Positions 1-4,895 of a stretch of DNA of 12,016 nucleotides are shown piece by piece. Within the stretch, counting starts at the first letter, position 1, and every line of letters starts with the position of its first letter. The stretch spans positions 1 to 12,016 of the forward strand of contig JBGTBQ010000239.1 in NCBI GenBank assembly GCA_041749275.1, given 5' to 3'. The DNA comes from JBGTBQ01 sp041749275 (GTDB taxonomy: Bacteria > Acidobacteriota > Blastocatellia > Pyrinomonadales > Pyrinomonadaceae). The translations under genes and the position numbers were made by a program. The notes beneath the pieces were generated by a model. That model saw only the letters and a program-made list of their open reading frames with translations. It was not told the DNA's origin and searched no databases.

Positions 1-30
1 ACACACATTCCGCCCCTCACGGGGCTTTTT
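1..30 (-). repeat. REP-like hairpin, GC-variant copy (also terminator-shaped on + strand)
   Basis: GCCCC (12-16), a TCAC loop and GGGGC (21-25) form a hairpin. Read on the minus strand it is AGCCCCGTGAGGGGCGGAAT, the same layout as the copies at 11906-11938 and 10783-10880: a hairpin followed by GGAATGT. On the plus strand the hairpin is followed by TTTTT (26-30), so it could also end transcription of a gene lying upstream of the window. Membership in the repeat family is favoured because the GGAATGT tail is kept. Confidence 0.6.
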
Positions 31-45
31 AGACACGCTCTAAGT

Positions 46-135
46 TCATTCATCCTCCGACAATGAGGCGTGCGGCGGAATTTCAATTCGCGCGTTGAAC
101 ACGTGCTTTGTCTTCTCAAACCTTTCGAGAAAAAA
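46..135 (-). pseudogene. Relic matching the 3' end of the kinase-helicase gene
   Basis: On the minus strand the frame ending in TGA at 46-48 reads ...IPPHASLSEDE-stop. The kinase-helicase ends ...ILPHASLSGDE-stop (639-671). At DNA level 46-81 and 639-674 agree at 29 of 36 aligned positions, in the same orientation and ending at the same stop codon. Of five differing codons, three are synonymous, which suggests the copy diverged while coding. Upstream on the minus strand the frame closes at a TGA at 136-138, so only about 30 codons remain open. Homology is visible only over the last 12 codons; the rest (FEKTKHVFNARIE) is not recognised. It could alternatively be the end of a different helicase paralogue displaced by the small gene pair. 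Confidence 0.5.
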
Positions 136-157
136 TCATTCAGCGTAGAATCGTGTC

Positions 158-394
158 ATGCCGGTAGCTTTGAGGGTCAAAGGATACAGATTTTTCTTCT
201 TCAGCTTGGAAGGACATGAGCCTCCACATATTCACGTTGAACAAGCTGAAAGATTTGCGAAATTCTGGTTAAGCCCGGTATCGCTGGTGAAGTCGCGGGG
301 TTTTCGTAGCGGTGAGTTGTCGGAAATCCAGAAGATTGTTGAAGAGAATATCGAGACCTTCTTGGAGAAATGGAATGAGCACTTTAGCCATTGA
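158..394 (+). CDS. DUF4160 domain protein (putative toxin-antitoxin-like pair, first gene)
   Basis: A 78-residue protein that fits the DUF4160 family over its full length: GYRFFFFSLEGHEPPHIHVE near the N-terminus with the conserved EPPHIHVE block (residues 20-27), then AKFWL (34-38), and the SRGFRSGELSEIQKIVEEN helix (46-64) with a closing FLEKWNEHF. There is no signal peptide or membrane segment. Its end overlaps the following DUF2442 gene by 20 bp, so the two are probably translated as a unit. DUF4160 and DUF2442 genes are often neighbours and have been proposed as toxin-antitoxin-like pairs, but the biochemical activity is not settled. The Shine-Dalgarno sequence upstream of ATG 158 is weak. 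A small inverted repeat, TTCTC/GAGAA at 113-131, lies in the 5' region and could be an operator. Base composition is more AT-rich than most of the window. Confidence 0.88.
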   Translation: MPVALRVKGYRFFFFSLEGHEPPHIHVEQAERFAKFWLSPVSLVKSRGFRSGELSEIQKIVEENIETFLEKWNEHFSH

Positions 395-617
395 AGTCGA
401 GCCTTTAGCCATTGATGTTAGTTGCACGGATGATAGCTTGCGGGTTGTGTTGGCTGATGGGAGGGAAATCTCCGTGCCGTTGATCTGGTCTCCACGATTA
501 CGGAAAGCCACACCTGAGCAAAGAAAAGAATGGCGATTGATCGGCGGCGGAATCGGCATCCATTGGGAAGCTGTGGACGAGGATATATCAGTCGAAAGCT
601 TGCTCAGGTTGAAATAA
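375..617 (+). CDS. DUF2442 domain protein (partner of DUF4160)
   Basis: An 80-residue protein typical of DUF2442: DGREISVPLIWSPRL (residues 28-42), an ATPEQR..W segment (45-53), GGGIGIHWEAVDEDISV (57-73) and a terminal LL. The frame is open from further upstream, but ATG 375 is chosen because it has GGAGA (364-368) six bases upstream, it overlaps the DUF4160 stop (394) as coupled genes often do, and it gives the normal family length. The N-terminus carries a 13-bp direct repeat (CTTTAGCCATTGA at 382-394 and 403-415), giving the repeated residues LAIEVEP-LAIDVSC. In related pairs this is the putative antitoxin or companion protein. The gene ends 21 bp from the convergent stop of the kinase-helicase. 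Confidence 0.85.
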   Translation: MSTLAIEVEPLAIDVSCTDDSLRVVLADGREISVPLIWSPRLRKATPEQRKEWRLIGGGIGIHWEAVDEDISVESLLRLK

Positions 618-638
618 TTCTCACCTGCCCGTCAACCT

Positions 639-3548
639 TCACTCATCTCCCGACAGCGAGGCGTGCGGTAGAATCGTCAAGGGGATGGATTCCAAAAAGC
701 GCGAGACCGTGGGGAAGGAATCGCCGTCCGCGCCGCCGCGATAGGCGTTGAGCGGGTAGACGAAATAGAGATGCCGCTTGGCCCGCGTCGCCGCGACGTA
801 GAGCAGCCGCCGCTCCTCCTCTAAATCCTCCGACTCCTCGTCGGCGCGCGACGAAGGGAACCAGCCGTCCGTCATCCAGATCACGAACAGTGCATCCCAT
901 TCCAAGCCTTTCGCCGAATGGACGGTCGAGAGCGTGACCTCGCCCGCGTTGCGCGTGCGGTTCTCCGTGTGGGCCGCGTCCGAAGGATCGAGCGCCACGT
1001 CCGCCAGAAGATCGCCGGATGATTTGTAACGCTTTGCGATTTGTTGCAGGTGTTCGAGGTCGCGTGCGCGGCGCGGGTGGTCGTCGTATCGCTCTTTCAA
1101 AATGGGCCGGTAGAAACGCAGCACGGCGGAGAGTTGCGCGCTCGGAGATTTGCTCTCGACCAGTCCCGCCCACAGACGCGCCAGACGGGTCAACTGTTCC
1201 TTGTAGCCGGGCCGCGCCGGGAAGCGATGCAGCTTTTTGAAGAGGCCCTCTTTCGTCCGCGCCGTGCGGAACTCTTTGCGCTCGACGCCGAGGTGTTCGA
1301 GTATCTGATTGACGGTCGCGTCGCCGATGTGGTCAAGCAGCTTGAGGGCGCGGAACCACGCGAGCGTGTCCGAAGGATTGACGGCCACGCGCAGGAACGA
1401 GAGCGCGTCTTTGACGTGCGCGGATTCGGCGAACCTGATGCCGCCGTATTTGCGAAACGGGATGCCGTGTTTGCCGAGTTCGATTTCGAGATCGAACGAG
1501 TATGAACTGGCGCGGAACAACACGGCGATCTCGCCCGGCGGCACACCTTCGTCGCGTAGCTCTTCGATGCGCTCGGCGACGAAACGCGACTGCTCGTTCT
1601 CGTCGCGCGCACTGACGGCCACCGGCGGCTGGCCCTCGCCCTCGACGCGCGAGAAGAGGCGCTTCGCGTAGCCCTCTTTCACGTCGGCGATGATGGCGTT
1701 CGCCACGTCGAGGATAGGTTGCGTGCTGCGGAAGTTCTCTTCCAGCTTGATGACCTGCGCCGAGGGGAAGAGTTCCGGAAACTCCAGCATGTTCCGATAG
1801 CTCGCCCCGCGGAACGAATAAATTGACTGGCATTCGTCGCCGACGACCGCCACGTTGTCATGCGTCGCCGCGAGCAACCGCACGATCCGCGCCTGAAGCT
1901 TGTTGGTGTCCTGATACTCGTCCACCATGATGTAGCGGTACTGCTCCGAGAGCCGCTCGCGCAATTCCGTGCTCGCTTCGAGCGCCTCACATAGACGCAC
2001 GAGCAGATCGTCGTAGGTGAGCAGTTGGCGCGTGCGCTTGAACTCCTCGAATGAGTTGTACAACTCTTCGAGGCCGGCGCATTCGTCAATGAACTGCGGG
2101 TAAGACTGTTTGAGCACCTCCTTGAGCGGGCTGACCTTGTTGACCATCATGCTGAAAATCGCGCAGATGGTGCGCTTGCGCGGGAAGCGGCGGTCTCTGG
2201 TGAGCTGCATCCGCCGGCGCAAGAGGTCAATCAAATCTTCGGTGTCGCTGCCGTCGAGCACGGTGAAGTTGCGCGACACGTTCGCGGCCTCGCCGAACTT
2301 ACGCAGGACGGAGTGGCCGAGCGAGTGGAACGTGCCGCCCGACACGCGCTGGCAGCGCGCGTCCGCGAGCGCCGCCGCGCGCGCGAGCATACTCGTCGCC
2401 GCGCGCCGCGTGAAGGTCAGGAGCAGCACCGACTCGGGCCGCACGCCCGACTCGATGAGACGCGCCACGCGATAGACGAGCGTGCGCGTTTTGCCCGTGC
2501 CCGCCCCGGCGACGATGAGGAGCGGCCCTGTCGTCGTCGTCACGGCTTTCAACTGCGTCTCGTTTAGCTCTTTCTCATAGTCAATGCCGCGCGGGCGCGG
2601 CGCGACCGTGATGCGTTTCAAGACCAGACGGGTCTTGGCCGGAACGGGCGCGGCGCGACCGAGTTCGAGATCGCGCCGGAGCGATTTGAGTTCCGCCGCT
2701 AACTCCGCGACGGTTTGATAACGCTGCTTCGGCGCTTTGGCGAGAGACTTGGCGATGATTCGCAACAGGTCGGGCGGCAGTTTGACTTTGAGGTCATCCG
2801 GCAGCTTCGGCTCTTCGTGCAGGATGGCGTGCATCGTGTCAATCTGATTTTCGTGGACGAAGGGACACGCGCCCGTCAACATCTCGCAGAGGACGACGCC
2901 GAAGGAGAAGATGTCGCAGCGCAGGTCAACCCGCTGGCCGAGAAGTTGCTCCGGCGACATGTAATTGACCGTCCCCATGATCGTGCCGGACTGCGTCTCG
3001 ACGCGCGTGAGCGTCTTCTGCGTGCTGTCCACCGCCGCCACCGCGCGCCGGCGTCGCTGGATGAGCTTCGCCAGACCGAAGTCGAGAATCTTCGCGTAGC
3101 CGTCACGGCTAATCATCAGATTTTCCGGCTTCAGGTCGCGGTGAATGATGCCCGCCTCATGCGCTTTGACCAGACCCCCGGCGATTTGGAGCGCGACATC
3201 CAAAGCTTCTTTGATCTCTAACGGGCGCGACCTGATTTTCTGGCGCAGCGTCTCGCCCTCGACATACTCCATCGCCATGTAGGGCTTGCCGTCTTCCTCG
3301 CCGACCTCGTAGACGATGAGTATGTGCGGGTGATTGAGGGCCGAAGCGGCGCGTGCTTCCTGTAGGAAACGGCGACGGCGGTCTTCCTGCGAGATGTATT
3401 CCGGCGGCAGGAGCTTGAGCGCGACGACGCGATGAAGCTTTTCGTCAAATGCTTTGTAGACCGCGCCCATGCCGCCCGCGCCGAGCGGCTCAAGGATACG
3501 ATAATGCGCGATGGACTCCGTGGGAATCGCCTTCATGTTTGGGGACAC
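639..3548 (-). CDS. Serine/threonine protein kinase fused to UvrD/PcrA-type DNA helicase
   Basis: One uninterrupted frame of 969 codons. Residues about 16-287 form a Hanks-type kinase: glycine loop GAGGMG (23-28), VALK lysine (K45), catalytic loop HRDLKPEN (136-143), DFG (156-158), GTVNYMSPE (192-200) and the DIFSFG aspartate (D212). After a basic, proline-rich linker (about 290-325), residues 326-969 are a superfamily 1A 3'-5' helicase: Q motif NETQ (329-332), Walker A AGAGTGKT (347-354), motif Ia LTFTRRAA, motif II VDEYQDT (542-548), motif III GDECQSIYSFRGA (570-582), motif IV ENFRST (604-609), motif V STVHSAKGLEWD (874-885) and motif VI EERRLLYVAATRAK (911-924). Both halves keep every key residue. 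There is no transmembrane segment, unlike many acidobacterial kinases, so the protein is cytoplasmic. Start: GTG at 3548 or ATG at 3536 (residue 5); GGGCGGTG nine bases before the ATG makes that start at least as likely. How kinase and helicase work together is unknown. Confidence 0.95.
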   Translation of the reverse strand: MSPNMKAIPTESIAHYRILEPLGAGGMGAVYKAFDEKLHRVVALKLLPPEYISQEDRRRRFLQEARAASALNHPHILIVYEVGEEDGKPYMAMEYVEGETLRQKIRSRPLEIKEALDVALQIAGGLVKAHEAGIIHRDLKPENLMISRDGYAKILDFGLAKLIQRRRRAVAAVDSTQKTLTRVETQSGTIMGTVNYMSPEQLLGQRVDLRCDIFSFGVVLCEMLTGACPFVHENQIDTMHAILHEEPKLPDDLKVKLPPDLLRIIAKSLAKAPKQRYQTVAELAAELKSLRRDLELGRAAPVPAKTRLVLKRITVAPRPRGIDYEKELNETQLKAVTTTTGPLLIVAGAGTGKTRTLVYRVARLIESGVRPESVLLLTFTRRAATSMLARAAALADARCQRVSGGTFHSLGHSVLRKFGEAANVSRNFTVLDGSDTEDLIDLLRRRMQLTRDRRFPRKRTICAIFSMMVNKVSPLKEVLKQSYPQFIDECAGLEELYNSFEEFKRTRQLLTYDDLLVRLCEALEASTELRERLSEQYRYIMVDEYQDTNKLQARIVRLLAATHDNVAVVGDECQSIYSFRGASYRNMLEFPELFPSAQVIKLEENFRSTQPILDVANAIIADVKEGYAKRLFSRVEGEGQPPVAVSARDENEQSRFVAERIEELRDEGVPPGEIAVLFRASSYSFDLEIELGKHGIPFRKYGGIRFAESAHVKDALSFLRVAVNPSDTLAWFRALKLLDHIGDATVNQILEHLGVERKEFRTARTKEGLFKKLHRFPARPGYKEQLTRLARLWAGLVESKSPSAQLSAVLRFYRPILKERYDDHPRRARDLEHLQQIAKRYKSSGDLLADVALDPSDAAHTENRTRNAGEVTLSTVHSAKGLEWDALFVIWMTDGWFPSSRADEESEDLEEERRLLYVAATRAKRHLYFVYPLNAYRGGADGDSFPTVSRFLESIPLTILPHASLSGDE

Positions 3549-3696
3549 CGCCCGGCATAACCTAATTCAAAGTAGAGATACGCGGAAGTTTGCTCGGGAG
3601 ATGCTTTACACGACGTTTTTGCGGCCTTTAAGATGGCCCCGCCTACTGCCACTTGGAAACGCGCCGACTGATAGAGCATAAGACGCTGGAAGCGCA

Positions 3697-3725
3697 TGAG
3701 CAAGTCAGGTCGCCGACCGGATAAT
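3697..3725 (+). promoter_or_regulatory. Candidate sigma-70 promoter for the phosphatase-like gene
   Basis: GATAAT (3720-3725) matches five of six -10 consensus bases. At 17 bp upstream the -35 position is TGAGCA (3697-3702), only a weak match. Transcription would start near 3732, giving a leader of about 33 bases that includes the strong ribosome binding site. Confidence 0.3.
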
Positions 3726-3749
3726 TTTACTAACCATGACAAGTCCTTG

Positions 3750-3759
3750 AAGGAGGTGA
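3750..3759 (+). promoter_or_regulatory. Very strong ribosome binding site deciding the start at 3765
   Basis: AAGGAGGTGA is fully complementary to the usual 3' end of bacterial 16S rRNA and lies five bases before ATG 3765. It decides that start over the upstream ATG at 3696, which would put 23 non-signal residues ahead of a clear signal peptide. Confidence 0.85.
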
Positions 3760-3764
3760 CGCAG

Positions 3765-4709
3765 ATGAAGCGAGTTCTTTCATCCATGATTGCGATAGTG
3801 ATGCTGACGCTCGGTCTGCACGCGCAGACGACGCCGGACGGCGCGGAGTTGACGCGGCTGCTGAAAGAGTTTCTCGCCGGAGCATCGCGCAACGACGCCG
3901 CGACGCACGAACGCTTCTGGGCCGACGACTTGATCTACACCGGCTCGACCGGCAGGCGCGTCGGTAAGGCCGACATCATGCGCGACGTGCGCGCGGCGCC
4001 CGCCCCCAAGCCCGACGATCCGAAGACCACCTACACCGCCGAAGAGATACGCATTCAGCAGTATGGCGACACCGCCATCGTCGCCTTTCGTCTGGTCGGC
4101 ACGACCGAGAAGGACGGGAAGACCGAGGCGGCGAACTTTCTCAACACCGGCACGTTCCTCAAACGCGACGGCAAGTGGCAGGTCGTGAGCTGGCAGGCGA
4201 CCCGTCTGCCACGCCCGGAGGAGGAGAGCAAGAAGGAAGTCGCCGCCGTCTCTCAGGAGTCGCCGCCGATTCGCAACTTCCTGCGCGTCAACAAAGAGTT
4301 CTGCACGGGCGGCCAGCCGCGCCTCGAACATCTCGCAAAGCTGAAGGAGGAAGGCGTCAAGGCGATCATCAACCTGCGCCAACCGAGCGAGCACCGCGCC
4401 GAAGAGGAAAGGGCGGAGGCCGAGCGTCTGGGCCTGCGCTACTTCAACATCCCCTTCGCCTTTGCCGCGCCAAAGGACGAACAGGCGACGGAATTTCTCA
4501 AGCTCACGGACGACCCCGCGAACCGCCCCGCCTTCATCCACTGCACCGCGGCGATTCGCGTCGGCGCGTTCTGGATGATCCGCCGCGTGCTACGCGACAA
4601 CTGGACGATTGAAGAGGCGGAGAAGGAAGCCGAGAAGGTCGGTCTGCGCGAGAGTCCGCACCTCAACGAGTTCGCGCGCGGCTACATTGAGAAGCACGGG
4701 AAGAAATAG
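3765..4709 (+). CDS. Exported NTF2-like (DUF4440/SnoaL) plus tyrosine/dual-specificity phosphatase-like protein
   Basis: A 314-residue protein. Residues 1-20 are a signal peptide (KR, then a hydrophobic stretch, then GLHA|Q), so it is probably periplasmic. Residues about 25-147 resemble NTF2-like DUF4440 domains (F51-W52 with DDLIYTGSTG, FLNTGTFLKRDGKWQVVSWQ). Residues about 168-310 resemble the DUF442/Siw14-like phosphatases: FLRVNKEFCTGGQP (172-185), GVKAIINLR (197-205) and the P-loop-like HCTAAIRVGAFW (259-270). The Cys (C260) and Arg (R265) of the CxxxxR pattern of this family are present, but the usual P-loop glycine is alanine, so catalysis is likely but not certain. The substrate is unknown. 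The gene is divergent from the kinase-helicase, but its export argues against it acting on that cytoplasmic kinase. The start is fixed by the perfect Shine-Dalgarno sequence at 3750-3759. Confidence 0.85.
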   Translation: MKRVLSSMIAIVMLTLGLHAQTTPDGAELTRLLKEFLAGASRNDAATHERFWADDLIYTGSTGRRVGKADIMRDVRAAPAPKPDDPKTTYTAEEIRIQQYGDTAIVAFRLVGTTEKDGKTEAANFLNTGTFLKRDGKWQVVSWQATRLPRPEEESKKEVAAVSQESPPIRNFLRVNKEFCTGGQPRLEHLAKLKEEGVKAIINLRQPSEHRAEEERAEAERLGLRYFNIPFAFAAPKDEQATEFLKLTDDPANRPAFIHCTAAIRVGAFWMIRRVLRDNWTIEEAEKEAEKVGLRESPHLNEFARGYIEKHGKK

Positions 4710-4757
4710 CGCGCGGCAGTGGGTTAAATATCGGTTGGGTGTTTGGCTGTCCATTAC

Positions 4758-4845
4758 TCACCACGGAGACACAGAGGACACGGAGGACGCACGGAGAGTT
4801 GAATTCCTCTGTGCATCCTCCGTGTCCTCTGTGCCTCTGTGGTGA
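4758..4845. repeat. Long imperfect palindrome (39-bp arms), CACAGAGG-type intergenic repeat
   Basis: The left arm (4758-4796) and right arm (4807-4845) are inverted copies with four mismatches in 39 and a 10-base loop. Short direct periodicity is built from ACAGAGG/ACACGGAGG units. It lies between two convergent genes and could act as a bidirectional terminator through its RNA hairpin. Repeats of this general ACCACAGAGGCACAGAGG type are scattered in many unrelated bacterial genomes; that statement is from memory. It could be a non-autonomous mobile element, although no target-site duplication is obvious. Confidence 0.85.
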
Positions 4846-4895
4846 AGACCAACTTATCAAACATTCAACCATCGTCTCCCAGCAGTTTTTCCCTG

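Larger units (their letters stand above)
3549..3764. other. Divergent intergenic region between kinase-helicase and phosphatase-like gene
   Basis: About 216 bp of more AT-rich sequence without a recognisable gene on either strand. It must hold the promoters of both divergent genes. It contains the short palindrome GGTCGCCGACC (3709-3719). A minus-strand frame runs through it (ending near 3533), but its peptide has no recognisable family and its first half is antisense to the signal peptide of the next gene. The moderate GC and ordered look of 3610-3730 could reflect an old repeat or a long leader; I see no firm structure. Confidence 0.4.

Noticed and set aside
12..30. Simple rho-independent terminator at the left edge
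   Set aside because: The shape is right on the plus strand, but the hairpin and GGAATGT flank match the REP-like family on the minus strand, so it is listed as a repeat with a possible terminator role.
2550..2700. Possible frameshift or assembly join making the kinase-helicase fusion artificial
   Set aside because: The linker reads through smoothly in one frame, with composition and codon use like both neighbours, and no ribosome binding site or start codon context precedes the helicase part. It cannot be excluded without reads, so it is named as the refuting test in the finding.
3780..4541. Antisense frame of 253 codons opposite the NTF2/phosphatase-like gene
   Set aside because: It is a mirror frame without family resemblance. 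The sense frame has a signal peptide, domains and a perfect ribosome binding site.
639..4709. Kinase-helicase and the adjacent phosphatase-like protein as an opposing kinase/phosphatase pair
   Set aside because: The phosphatase-like protein has a clear signal peptide and should act outside the cytoplasm, while the kinase-helicase has no membrane segment. Divergence alone is weak evidence.
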